Assembly: GCA_022843445.1 (NCBI GenBank)
Contig: JALHNS010000024.1
Location: 1-33,932, forward strand
Origin: Gemmata sp.
Lineage (GTDB): Bacteria; Planctomycetota; Planctomycetia; Gemmatales; Gemmataceae
DNA length: 33,932 nt
Direction: 5' to 3'
The notes below the pieces were generated by a model. It was not told the DNA's origin. It ran no database searches and saw only the letters and a list, made by a program, of their open reading frames with translations. Shown here piece after piece: positions 15,238 to 23,127 of this stretch (position 1 is its first letter; every line of letters begins with the position of its first letter). The translations under genes were made by a program, and so were the position numbers.

Positions 15238-15242
15238 TTGTC

Positions 15243-15334
15243 GGTTGTCAGTTGTCAGTGGTCAGTCGCCGGCGGTTACACTCCGTTCCGCCGGTGCCGC
15301 GCAACTGAGAACTGAACACTGAGGACTGACAACC
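15243..15334. repeat. Heptamer-based inverted repeat between fdxA and hemH
   Basis: Left arm 15243-15266 and right arm 15311-15334 pair at 21 of 24 positions. Both arms are runs of a 7-nt unit (NGTCAGT on the left, ACTGANN on the right). An inner stem (CGCCGGCGG 15267-15275 with CCGCCGGTG 15288-15296, one G-T pair) stacks inside. The element fills nearly the whole intergenic gap and ends 4 nt before the hemH ATG. It resembles short tandem GTCAGT-type repeats seen between genes in other bacteria. Confidence 0.75.
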
Positions 15335-15338
15335 ACCC

Positions 15339-16310
15339 ATGACCGGCATTCTCCTCATCCAACTCGGCACCCCGGACAAGCCCACTTACCGCGGGCTGTT
15401 CCCGTACTTGCGGCAGTTCCTTTCGGACCCGCGCGTCATCGAGGTGCCCAAGCCGATTTGGTGGCCCATCCTGTACGGGTTCATCCTCCCGTTCCGCTCA
15501 GGGGCCAGCGCCGCCAAGTACGCCCGCATCTGGGACGCCAAGACCGGCTCGCCCCTGATGCACCACACCGTGTGCCAGACCGAACGGCTGAAGGCGCACT
15601 TCCCGAACAACCCGGTGCGGTTCGGCATGATCGTCGGCAACCCGCCGCTCCGCGACACCGTTCACGAGATGGTCAAGGCCGGCGTGGACCGCGTGATCGC
15701 GATGCCGATGTTCCCGCAGTACTCCGCGACCTCGTTCGCCAGCGCCACCGACTCGTTGTTCAAAGCGCTCACGACCGTGCGCCGCGTGCCCGCGGTGCGC
15801 GTGGTGCCGCCGTACTACGATCACCCCGCGTACCTCGACGCCCTCGAAACCAACCTGCGCGACGACCTGAAGAAGCTCGCGTGGGAGCCGGAACACTTCG
15901 TCATCAGCTTCCACGGCATCCCGCAGAAGTACGCGCAGCGCGGCGACCCCTACGCGACGCACGTCGTGCGCACCACGCAAGCGCTCGTGAAGCGCATGGG
16001 CTGGCCGCGGCACCTGTGGACGCAAACGTACCAGTCGCGGTTCGGCCGCAGCCCGTGGCTCAAGCCGTACACCGACGACGTGCTCGAAGCGCTGGCCAAG
16101 AAGGGCACCAAGCGCGTGTACGTCGTGCTCCCCGGGTTCACCGCGGACTGCCTCGAAACGGTGGACGAGATCGGCAACGAGAGCCGCGAGGTGTTCGAGC
16201 ACGCCGGCGGCGAGCACCTGAAGAGCGGCACCTGCCTGAACGACCACCCCGCGTGGATCGAAGCCATGGCTCGCATCGTGCGCGACGAAGGGCACGGCTG
16301 GCTGAAGTAG
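15339..16310 (+). CDS. hemH: Ferrochelatase
   Basis: A 323-residue ferrochelatase that inserts ferrous iron into protoporphyrin IX (or coproporphyrin) in haem synthesis. Family marks are the start GILLIQLGTPD, RVIAMPMFPQYSA (about 118-130), the catalytic-histidine segment VISFHGIPQKYA (about 187-198) and the acidic metal site FTADCLETVDEIGNE (about 265-279). No C-terminal Fe-S extension is seen. No Shine-Dalgarno lies at normal distance; the 24 nt before the ATG are one arm of an inverted repeat. hemW follows 7 bp after the stop, so the two form a haem-related unit. Confidence 0.95.
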   Translation: MTGILLIQLGTPDKPTYRGLFPYLRQFLSDPRVIEVPKPIWWPILYGFILPFRSGASAAKYARIWDAKTGSPLMHHTVCQTERLKAHFPNNPVRFGMIVGNPPLRDTVHEMVKAGVDRVIAMPMFPQYSATSFASATDSLFKALTTVRRVPAVRVVPPYYDHPAYLDALETNLRDDLKKLAWEPEHFVISFHGIPQKYAQRGDPYATHVVRTTQALVKRMGWPRHLWTQTYQSRFGRSPWLKPYTDDVLEALAKKGTKRVYVVLPGFTADCLETVDEIGNESREVFEHAGGEHLKSGTCLNDHPAWIEAMARIVRDEGHGWLK

Positions 16311-16317
16311 GTGCGCG

Positions 16318-17475
16318 ATGACCGGCGACCCGTGGCTCGTCCCGCGCACCGCGTACGTTCACGTGCCGTTCTGCGCGCACCACTGCGGCTACTGCGACTT
16401 CGCCGTCACCGCGGGCAACGACCACCTCATCGACCTGTACCTCGAAGCGCTCGCGGCCGAACTCGGCACGCTCGGCGCGCCGCGCGAAGTGGAAAGCCTC
16501 TTCATCGGCGGCGGCACGCCCACACACCTGAACCCGGACCAACTCGCGCGCCTGTTGCGCACGATCAACTCTTGGCTCCCGCTGAGCGCCAAGCGCGAAT
16601 ACTCCATTGAAGCGAATCCCGATTCGCTCACCGAGGAGAAGGCCGCGGTGCTGGCCGCGTTCGGGGTGAATCGCGTGAGCATCGGGGTACAGTCGTTCCG
16701 CGCACCGGCACTCGCGGCGCTCGAACGCGCGCACACCGGCGATCACGTCGCGCGCGCGGCGGACGCGGTTCGCAAACACATCGCGAACCTCTCCTTCGAC
16801 CTCATCTTCGGCGCACCGGGAACGACCCTGAGCGACTGGGACGCGGACCTGAGCGCGGCACTCGCGCTCGGCCCGAATCACGTTTCCACATACGGCCTCA
16901 CCTACGAAAAGGGCACGCCGCTGTGGAAGCGCCGCGAACGTTCGCAACTGGTGCCCGCGAGCGAAGACGACGAACTCGCCATGTACGAACTCGCGATGGA
17001 CCGGCTCACTGCGGCCGGCTTCGAGCACTACGAAATCTCGAACTTCGCGCGCCCCGGCGGGCGGTGCCGGCACAACGAGCGGTATTGGGCGAACGACGCC
17101 TATTTCGGGTTCGGCGTCGGGGCGGCGCGCTACGTGAACGGCGCGCGCGAACTGAACGTGCGCGACACGAAACTCTACATCCGCAAGGCGCTCGCGGGCG
17201 AACCGACCACCTTCCAGCGCGAGGAACTTCCGCCGCGGGCGCGCGCGTTCGAGACGATGGCAACGCAATTGCGCCGCGCGGAGGGGATCGTGCGGGCCGA
17301 CTTCCTCGCGCGCACCGGGTTCGAGCTAGACGCGCTCGTACCGGCGGCGCTCGCGCTGTTGCGCGACACCGGCTGCACCACCGACACCGGCACCGCGGTG
17401 GCGCTCACGCGCCGAGGGAAGTGCGTGGCGGACGCCGCGGTCGCGGAACTGCTGAAGTACAATGCGGAGCAATAG
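16318..17475 (+). CDS. hemW: Radical SAM haem chaperone HemW / CPDH-like
   Basis: A 385-residue radical SAM protein. The cluster motif is CAHHCGYC within YVHVPFCAHHCGYCDF (about 15-30). FIGGGTPTHL (about 62), SIEANPDSLT, GVNRVSIGVQSF, FDLIFGAPG and TYGLTYEKGTPL follow in the HemW/HemN order. The length fits HemW (about 380) rather than true HemN (about 450), and the motif is CxxxCxxC without the extra HemN cysteine. HemW binds haem and delivers it to respiratory enzymes, which fits its place directly after hemH. Start ATG at 16318 lies 7 bp past the hemH stop. The macro-domain gene follows, with its Shine-Dalgarno inside the hemW stop. Confidence 0.92.
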   Translation: MTGDPWLVPRTAYVHVPFCAHHCGYCDFAVTAGNDHLIDLYLEALAAELGTLGAPREVESLFIGGGTPTHLNPDQLARLLRTINSWLPLSAKREYSIEANPDSLTEEKAAVLAAFGVNRVSIGVQSFRAPALAALERAHTGDHVARAADAVRKHIANLSFDLIFGAPGTTLSDWDADLSAALALGPNHVSTYGLTYEKGTPLWKRRERSQLVPASEDDELAMYELAMDRLTAAGFEHYEISNFARPGGRCRHNERYWANDAYFGFGVGAARYVNGARELNVRDTKLYIRKALAGEPTTFQREELPPRARAFETMATQLRRAEGIVRADFLARTGFELDALVPAALALLRDTGCTTDTGTAVALTRRGKCVADAAVAELLKYNAEQ

Positions 17476-17486
17476 GAGTGCTCCCG

Positions 17487-18101
17487 ATGCTCGAATCCGT
17501 TTGGCTGGTTCACCCGGACGAAGAAGCGTGCGCCGCGTTCCGCGCGCGGTTCGCCGGACTCCGTGGCGCGCGCGTGATGCGCGCCCGCTTTGAAGAATTG
17601 GACCCGCACGACGCCTTCGTGACGGCGGGCAATTCCTACGGGCTGATGACCGCGGGCATCGACGCCGCGGTGGTGGACCGGTTCGGCGAGCAGATCATGC
17701 GCCGCGTGCAGCACCGCATCATGGCCGACTACTACGGCGAACAACCGGTGGGCACCGCGTTCGTCATCGACTCCGGGTTCGACGCGATCCCGTTTCTGGT
17801 TCACGCGCCGACGATGCGGGTGCCCGGCAGCATTGAGGGCACGGAGAAGGTGTACGCGGCGACGTGGGCGGCGCTGGTCGCCATCGGCGCGCACAACGCG
17901 ACGGCCGCGCGCAAGATCGCAACCGCGGCGTTCCCGGCGTTCGGCACCGGCTTCGGCGGCGTATCGTTCGACGAAGCGGCACGGCAAATGGCGGTCGCGT
18001 ACCGCTACTTCCTCGAACCGGCGCACCGGCTCGATTGGGAAACGGTGACGGCGCGGCACCGCGCGATCATTTACGACGGCGCGAATCGCGTCGTCAAGTG
18101 A
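17487..18101 (+). CDS. Macro-domain protein (ADP-ribose-binding fold)
   Basis: A 204-residue single macro domain. AFVTAGNSYGLMTAGIDAAVVDRFG carries the N-x-x-G-x-x-x-x-G-I-D loop that contacts ADP-ribose, and AFPAFGTGFGGVSFDEAARQM is the second phosphate loop. VHAPTMRVPG and ATWAALVAI match the central strands and helix. Macro domains bind or hydrolyse ADP-ribose and its esters; the exact activity is unknown here. The ATG at 17487 follows AGGAG (17474-17478), which overlaps the hemW stop, so translation is probably coupled to hemW. A glycosylase gene for DNA repair follows 25 bp later, which makes a link to repair possible but unproven. Confidence 0.85.
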   Translation: MLESVWLVHPDEEACAAFRARFAGLRGARVMRARFEELDPHDAFVTAGNSYGLMTAGIDAAVVDRFGEQIMRRVQHRIMADYYGEQPVGTAFVIDSGFDAIPFLVHAPTMRVPGSIEGTEKVYAATWAALVAIGAHNATAARKIATAAFPAFGTGFGGVSFDEAARQMAVAYRYFLEPAHRLDWETVTARHRAIIYDGANRVVK

Positions 18102-18114
18102 GCGCCGCGTTCGC

Positions 18115-18120
18115 TAAACT
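18115..18120 (+). promoter_or_regulatory. Possible -10 box for leaderless alkA-type transcript
   Basis: TAAACT fits the TANNNT pattern and ends 6 nt before the ATG at 18127, which would place transcription start on the start codon. No Shine-Dalgarno is visible before this gene and no good -35 lies 17 bp upstream. Confidence 0.3.
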
Positions 18121-18126
18121 ATTCGC

Positions 18127-18753
18127 ATGTCCACACCAGCCATTCGCAAGGCCCAGAAGCACCTCGCGGCCAACTGCCCGGTCATGGAAACGATCATCGG
18201 GCGCGTCGGGCCGTGCGCGCTGGAGGCGAGCGAACACGACCCGCTCACGCTCCTCGTGCGCTGCGTCGTGGGCCAGCAAATCTCTGGCAAGGCGGCACAA
18301 TCCATCTTCGCAAAGCTGTGCGCCGCCGTCGGCGGGCCGCCGCTGCCGCTTCCGAAGCTGGCGCGGCTGCGCGAACCGCAGTACAAGGCGTGCGGCATCT
18401 CCGGGCCGAAGCAGCGCACGATCCGCGCCGTGGTGGAGCACGTGAAAGCGAACGCGGACCTGCTCCCGGCGATCCCGGAGTTGAGCGACGACGACATCCG
18501 CGAGCGCCTCACCGTCGTGAAGGGCGTCGGCCCGTGGACGGTGGACATGTTTCTTATGTTTGGCTTGCTGAGGCCCGACGTATGGCCGGTGGGCGATTAC
18601 GGCATCAAGGTCGCGGTGAAGGAGCAACTGAAGTTGCGTTCGCTGCCGGACGCGAAGAAACTGGCGACGGTCGGCGAACGCTGGAAGCCGCACCGCACCG
18701 TCGCCGCATGGTACCTGTGGCGCACGCTCGATAAGGAATACAAGAGCGATTAA
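18127..18753 (+). CDS. AlkA-type DNA-3-methyladenine glycosylase (HhH-GPD)
   Basis: A 208-residue base-excision repair glycosylase of the HhH-GPD superfamily, expected to remove alkylated bases. LVRCVVGQQISGKAAQSIF (about 39-57) is the conserved helix pair, LTVVKGVGPWTVDMFLMF (about 127-144) the helix-hairpin-helix, and WPVGDYGIKVAV carries the catalytic Asp (about 155). There is no iron-sulfur loop and no N-terminal Ada/AlkA extension, so it is the short bacterial DNA-3-methyladenine glycosylase II form. No Shine-Dalgarno lies upstream, and leaderless initiation is possible. It ends the plus-strand run and converges on a kinase gene 46 bp away. Confidence 0.92.
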   Translation: MSTPAIRKAQKHLAANCPVMETIIGRVGPCALEASEHDPLTLLVRCVVGQQISGKAAQSIFAKLCAAVGGPPLPLPKLARLREPQYKACGISGPKQRTIRAVVEHVKANADLLPAIPELSDDDIRERLTVVKGVGPWTVDMFLMFGLLRPDVWPVGDYGIKVAVKEQLKLRSLPDAKKLATVGERWKPHRTVAAWYLWRTLDKEYKSD

Positions 18754-18763
18754 GCACCATGAT

Positions 18764-18780
18764 GGGTGTGCGCTACGCCC
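18764..18780. terminator. Small hairpin between convergent genes
   Basis: GGGTGT (18764-18769) pairs with ACGCCC (18775-18780), including one G-T pair, around a 5-nt loop. It lies 10 bp after the glycosylase stop and 19 bp before the kinase stop. No T-run follows, so it is a weak candidate. Confidence 0.3.
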
Positions 18781-18799
18781 TACATCTCAGTTCGCGCTG

Positions 18800-21568
18800 T
18801 CACGTTTTATCTGCGGGTTGTTGGGCACGGCCGACTGTCCACGTCCCGTACAGAGCGAGGGCGAGCACGAACGCCAGACTCATCGTGCTGATCGCACCAT
18901 ACCAGACCGAGAAATCGGTCGTCACTGGCATGTAGGTCAGCACCTGCTCCACCAAAGTGAATGCAATAAAGCCGAGCAGACCCGCACGCCGTAGCACGAA
19001 GAAACAGGCAATTGCGTACGCCAGTCCGACCGCGATGTGAACCGCCGTGTAGTCGCCACCGTGCGCGTAGAGCCCCCACCAGATCGCGACGTTCAGGCAC
19101 ACGCCGAACCGCACATAGCCCCGGCAGAGAAGGAGAACCAAGAAGTACAAGAAGAACCCGCGCAGGGCGACCATCAGCGCGATTTGGAGCGTCACGAGCA
19201 AACTGCCTGCGCCTTCGGTGTACGTCGCGTCCCAAATACTTTTCAGGTCCGGGACGTAACCGAGCCAGCCGGGAATCGCGCGCGCGAGGAGCAACAGCGA
19301 CACGAAACCGGCTGCACCCGCGCAGCCGAGAAGGATGTCTCCCCCAACCGACGGAGCGCGCCACCTGCCTTGTATCAACCGGTTCCACGAACTCACCCGC
19401 TCCGGGTCCGTGCGCCGAACCCACGGTTCGAGGGCGAGGTACGCTAACCACAGGAGCACGCCGTCGAAGACAACGCGCCCGAGCATTCCGGTGAACATGC
19501 TCAATTCGTCCTTGAACGAGTCGAGCCGATTCCGGGGCCAGAGCACGTGGTGCGCCGCCAGCACCCACCCTGCGAGACCGAGCAGTACGAAGCCCCCGGC
19601 CAAAATGAGAGCGCCGCGCGGGTGCGCGCGCCCATGTATCCAGTTGCGCCAAGCGAACCATACTCCGATCGGAAGTGCGACCAACCCCAACAGTGTGTTT
19701 TTGACCTCTTGCACTTTCTCAAGAAGGTTGTCCGGCATGAAGCCCGGAAGGCGATCGCCGAGTTGGGGGGCCTCTGGGCCGACATGAAAGTAGACCGGCT
19801 CGCCTTGATAATACGCTGCTTCGATACGAAGCACGACCTCGGGTGCCTGCGGGTGTGCGCCGACCCAAGCCATGCGAATGTCGGCGAACCCGGTTGGCGC
19901 TCGGGTGGGCGCGTCGGCCTTGCTGAGCGGAACGTTCTCAAATCCCGCGGCTTTTAGGAGTCGGGTTGGATCGGGCACGCGCACTGGAAAATTCGGTGGC
20001 CGGCGCGCCGGGACCGCGTGTAGTTCGATTAGCCGCCCGTTGAGGTCAAGAAAGGCGCAAACCTCTCCGGGTTCGCGGAGCGGGGGTTCGCTGGGGAGCA
20101 CGCGCCCCGGCATGCTCCAACCGGACGTGTCGTTCGGTGCCAGTCGTTGGGCGATCACGTCCGGGCTTCGGCGGTACCAGAAGTACATCACCGCGGGTTG
20201 TCCCGACGGCAGTTGGTTTCGGTTGATGAGGCGGGAGTGCCCGTTTCGCAGGTGTGCGAGGAGCGCCTCGTCTGTCGCGAGGCCGTGAGCGGTATCCCGT
20301 GTCGATTCGGGGGCGAAGCCCAAGTCGTTGAGGTGCTCGCGTGCTTTGCGGGTCAGATCGCGCGGCGACCAGTCCGTAAGCGCCTGACGAAACAACGCGG
20401 TGTGGTCGTTCAACTCCCCAACAAGAAACAGACAGCACACCGTCAATCCGAACAGGGCGATGCCAGCGCGGAGCGAGAGACCCCCGGTGCGCTCGTTCTG
20501 CGGGGGTTCGGCGACGGCCACTTCTTCTGGAGTTGGAGTTCCTCCCGCGCGTAGCAGCATATGCAGCACGTTCTGCACGCGCTCGGGGCGTTTGGCCGGT
20601 TCCGGCTCGATGCACTGTAAGACAGCCGTATCGACCTCCGTGGGGAGGCTCGCAACGTGGGCGGAAGGCGCGGCCGGGAGGCTCTTCCGTTGGACCAACT
20701 GCTCGAGTGTCACCGACTCGAACGCTTGGCACCCGGTAAACATCTCGTACAGCACGAGGCCGAGTGAATAGATGTCACTTTGCTTTGTCGCTTGGCCGCG
20801 GGCCTGCTCTGGGCTCATGTACGGGAGCGTCCCGGCGATTCCGGCCCGTTCGGCCTCTGTCCCCTCGACGGCCAACCCGAAATCGGTGACACGCAGTTGG
20901 CCCTCGCGGTCGATCATGACGTTCTGGGGCTTCAGATCGCGGTGCACGTGGCCGCGACTGTGAATCGCCGCGAGGCCGAGGCACAGTTGTCGGGCGTATC
21001 GCGCCGCCGTCTCCTCCGTCAGTCGGCCGCCGCTCCGCTTGAGCAGTGACGCCAGATCACAACCGTCGATGTACTCCATCGAGAAGAACGGGTGGTCGTC
21101 GTGATCGTCAATGTCGTAAACGCGCGCGACGCACCTATGGGACACGTCTTGCGCGGTTCGCACCTCTTTGTGGAACCGATCGACCAAAGCAGGGTTCGCG
21201 GCGAGACGGGGCGGCAAGAACTTGAGAGCCACCGTTTTTTCGAGTTTCATGTCGAACGCGCGGTACACGACTCCCATCCCGCCTTCACCGAGCACCACTT
21301 CGATTTGGTACCGGTTATTGATCAGCGTTCCCGGTGCGTACCGCCCCGCTGTGGGCGGCGCTGGGAGACGTGCGCCGTACCAATCCCTCAACTTTTCGAG
21401 TTCGGGAACCAGATTGGGCGGCAGCTCCGAAGGATTCAGCCCGTGTGCGCGGAGGAAGTCTTCAACCGGTCGGCCGCACCCGTTCTTCCACTCGCGAGAG
21501 TACGCGTCGCACGCGCGCCCGACCGGGTCGGGTTCGTGGTGATCCCGCGTTTCGTCTCCGGTATTCAT
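18800..21568 (-). CDS. Ser/Thr protein kinase with polytopic membrane sensor domain
   Basis: A 922-residue Hanks-type kinase. The cytoplasmic kinase domain (about 87-340) is complete: GEGGMG (94-99), K116, E135, HRD (209-211) with DLKPQN, DFG (229-231) and MSPEQARG. A helix at about 366-384 is followed by an extracytoplasmic domain (about 385-620, including LDLNGRLIELHAVPARRP). Then come eight or nine predicted membrane helices between 625 and 908. This C-terminal membrane block is not the common PASTA, WD40 or TPR sensor; I see no clear protease motif in it. The start ATG overlaps the upstream sigma factor stop (ATGA), so the two are translated together. It probably senses an envelope or membrane signal and acts with the sigma factor (inference). 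Confidence 0.92.
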   Translation of the reverse strand: MNTGDETRDHHEPDPVGRACDAYSREWKNGCGRPVEDFLRAHGLNPSELPPNLVPELEKLRDWYGARLPAPPTAGRYAPGTLINNRYQIEVVLGEGGMGVVYRAFDMKLEKTVALKFLPPRLAANPALVDRFHKEVRTAQDVSHRCVARVYDIDDHDDHPFFSMEYIDGCDLASLLKRSGGRLTEETAARYARQLCLGLAAIHSRGHVHRDLKPQNVMIDREGQLRVTDFGLAVEGTEAERAGIAGTLPYMSPEQARGQATKQSDIYSLGLVLYEMFTGCQAFESVTLEQLVQRKSLPAAPSAHVASLPTEVDTAVLQCIEPEPAKRPERVQNVLHMLLRAGGTPTPEEVAVAEPPQNERTGGLSLRAGIALFGLTVCCLFLVGELNDHTALFRQALTDWSPRDLTRKAREHLNDLGFAPESTRDTAHGLATDEALLAHLRNGHSRLINRNQLPSGQPAVMYFWYRRSPDVIAQRLAPNDTSGWSMPGRVLPSEPPLREPGEVCAFLDLNGRLIELHAVPARRPPNFPVRVPDPTRLLKAAGFENVPLSKADAPTRAPTGFADIRMAWVGAHPQAPEVVLRIEAAYYQGEPVYFHVGPEAPQLGDRLPGFMPDNLLEKVQEVKNTLLGLVALPIGVWFAWRNWIHGRAHPRGALILAGGFVLLGLAGWVLAAHHVLWPRNRLDSFKDELSMFTGMLGRVVFDGVLLWLAYLALEPWVRRTDPERVSSWNRLIQGRWRAPSVGGDILLGCAGAAGFVSLLLLARAIPGWLGYVPDLKSIWDATYTEGAGSLLVTLQIALMVALRGFFLYFLVLLLCRGYVRFGVCLNVAIWWGLYAHGGDYTAVHIAVGLAYAIACFFVLRRAGLLGFIAFTLVEQVLTYMPVTTDFSVWYGAISTMSLAFVLALALYGTWTVGRAQQPADKT

Positions 21569-22170
21569 TTCGCACCAGCTTCCCAGATTTCGCGAATGCG
21601 GGCGAGTCGCCGTTCGACGGTGGGAACCGATCGGCCGAGTTTTCCGGCAATCTCGTCGTTGGTGTAGCCCTCCATCTTCCAGATCGCGATCTGTCGCAAT
21701 TCGCCATCACCGAGCTGAATAAGTAACCGTTCGCACCGTTCCGCAACTTCGGCCGCCAGTTCCGGTGACGGACCCGTATCGGCCGCTTCGTTGAGTGCGT
21801 CCGGCGCCGAGTCGTTCGCACCGCCCGAGGGGGCGAAGGGCGCGTTGCCGCCGCGCTTTTCACAGTTCGTGTAGCGCGTCAGTCCGATGGCCTTCCGCGT
21901 GGTGATGACGAGCAGCACCTGCCACAGGTCGTCGCGGTCATCCAGACGCGGAAACCGCCCCGCGCCGACCCCGCGGCAGAAACTGTCAAACGCGGACAGG
22001 GCCACGTCCTCTTCGTCGGCCGCGGCCCGCGGGAGCGAGCGCAATCGCGCGCGCGCGAGGGCCACGAGGCGCGCGAAGTACGCGTCCCACAGCGGCTTCA
22101 CCGCGGCGGGGTCACCGGCTTTGAGTTGATCGATCCAGACCGTCACATGGCCGCGTGCGGCGACGTCCAT
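21565..22170 (-). CDS. ECF-family RNA polymerase sigma factor (kinase-linked)
   Basis: A 201-residue ECF sigma factor. Region 2 includes PLWDAYFARLVALARARL and [15 protein letters not shown]; region 4 near the C-terminus has IAIWKMEGYTNDEIAGKLGR and SVPTVERRLARIREIW. These features match planctomycete ECF factors encoded next to Ser/Thr kinases rather than beside a classical anti-sigma factor. The start at 22170 follows GAGG by 8 nt; the open frame continues far upstream as a shadow of the ABC gene. It overlaps the kinase start by 4 nt. A TATACT box at 22212-22217 on the minus strand may be its promoter. Confidence 0.92.
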   Translation of the reverse strand: MDVAARGHVTVWIDQLKAGDPAAVKPLWDAYFARLVALARARLRSLPRAAADEEDVALSAFDSFCRGVGAGRFPRLDDRDDLWQVLLVITTRKAIGLTRYTNCEKRGGNAPFAPSGGANDSAPDALNEAADTGPSPELAAEVAERCERLLIQLGDGELRQIAIWKMEGYTNDEIAGKLGRSVPTVERRLARIREIWEAGAK

Positions 22171-22341
22171 CGGTCGTGCCTCGGTGTCGTCGATGGGGAT
22201 TCCGCGAGCCGAGTATACGCCGACCGAGGGAAAAGACACACACCGTGATGGCCGAATGGTGGCGTTTGCCAGTTCCCGTACGTGGGGCGCATGGGCGCGA
22301 CCCGCAAACCGAGCGTGAGCGCCGCACTTGCAGGTGATTCC
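22171..22341. promoter_or_regulatory. Divergent promoter region: sigma factor and osmoprotectant ABC
   Basis: The 171-bp gap must contain promoters for both directions. GTATAC at 22213-22218 gives TATACT on the minus strand (22212-22217, 41 nt before the sigma start) and TATACG on the plus strand. GAGGGAAAAGACACACACC (22225-22243) is the only purine-rich stretch. No clear operator repeat was found. Confidence 0.35.
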
Positions 22342-23127
22342 ATGATTGTCTTGGACGGACTGTGCAAATCCTACGACCGCGGAATCACGCATTCGGTGCG
22401 CGACGTTTCGCTGACCGTTCCCACCGGAGCGCTCTGCGTTCTCTTGGGCGGCTCGGGTAGCGGAAAGACCACGACACTGAAAATGATCAACCGCCTGATC
22501 GAACCGACCTCCGGGCGCATCGAGATCGACGGCACGGGCGTACAGAGCCTCGACTCCGTGGAACTGCGCCGCGGCATCGGGTACGTCCTCCAAGGGGTCG
22601 GTCTGTTCCCACACATGACCGTCGCAGAAAACGTGTCGGTGGTCCCGCGGTTGCTCGGGTGGGGGCAGGCCCGCACTGCGGCGCGCGTCGACGAGATGCT
22701 GACTCTGGTACGGCTCCCCACAGCCGAGTACCGCGACCGCTACCCGCGCCAGTTGTCCGGTGGGCAGCAGCAGCGCGTCGGATTCGCGCGGGCCCTTGCT
22801 GCCGGGCCGCGCGTCATGTTGTTGGACGAACCCTTCGGCGCACTCGATCCCGTGACTCGCGACGAACTTCGTGACGACTTTCTTGCGATCCACCGTCGGC
22901 TCAACTTGACCGCCGTGATGGTGACCCACGACATGACCGAGGCGCTCCTCTCGGCCGACCGGATTGCGGTGATGAACAGCGGCCGGCTCGTGCGACTGGG
23001 CACACCGCGGGAACTGCTCACGGACCCGGGCGACCCGTTCGTCGCCACGCTCGTGGCGACTCCCAAACGACACGCCGAGCGATTGGATGCGCTCTGGACC
23101 CGCCCGATTGAAGGGGGGACGCCGTGA
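22342..23127 (+). CDS. Osmoprotectant-type ABC transporter, ATP-binding subunit
   Basis: A 261-residue ATPase of the glycine betaine/choline/carnitine importer group. Walker A is GGSGSGKTT (about 38-46), the signature LSGGQQQR (about 137-144), Walker B VMLLDEP (about 157-163) and the switch His in VTHD (about 194). The phrase FPHMTVAENVSVVPRLLGW is typical of OpuCA/ProV-like proteins, but the usual C-terminal CBS pair is absent. The start MIVLDGLCKSYD at 22342 follows AGGTGA; an in-frame ATG 60 nt upstream is less typical. It overlaps the permease start by 4 nt (GTGA). Confidence 0.92.
   Translation: MIVLDGLCKSYDRGITHSVRDVSLTVPTGALCVLLGGSGSGKTTTLKMINRLIEPTSGRIEIDGTGVQSLDSVELRRGIGYVLQGVGLFPHMTVAENVSVVPRLLGWGQARTAARVDEMLTLVRLPTAEYRDRYPRQLSGGQQQRVGFARALAAGPRVMLLDEPFGALDPVTRDELRDDFLAIHRRLNLTAVMVTHDMTEALLSADRIAVMNSGRLVRLGTPRELLTDPGDPFVATLVATPKRHAERLDALWTRPIEGGTP

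Noticed and set aside
4774-15334. Inverted repeats as ends of an insertion sequence or MITE
   Set aside because: No transposase is nearby, no target-site duplication is evident at the arm ends, and the arms differ at each locus.
22282-22341. Upstream ATG as start of the ABC ATPase
   Set aside because: The extra 20 residues have no family match; MIVLDGLCKSYD at 22342 is the usual ATPase beginning and has AGGTGA before it.
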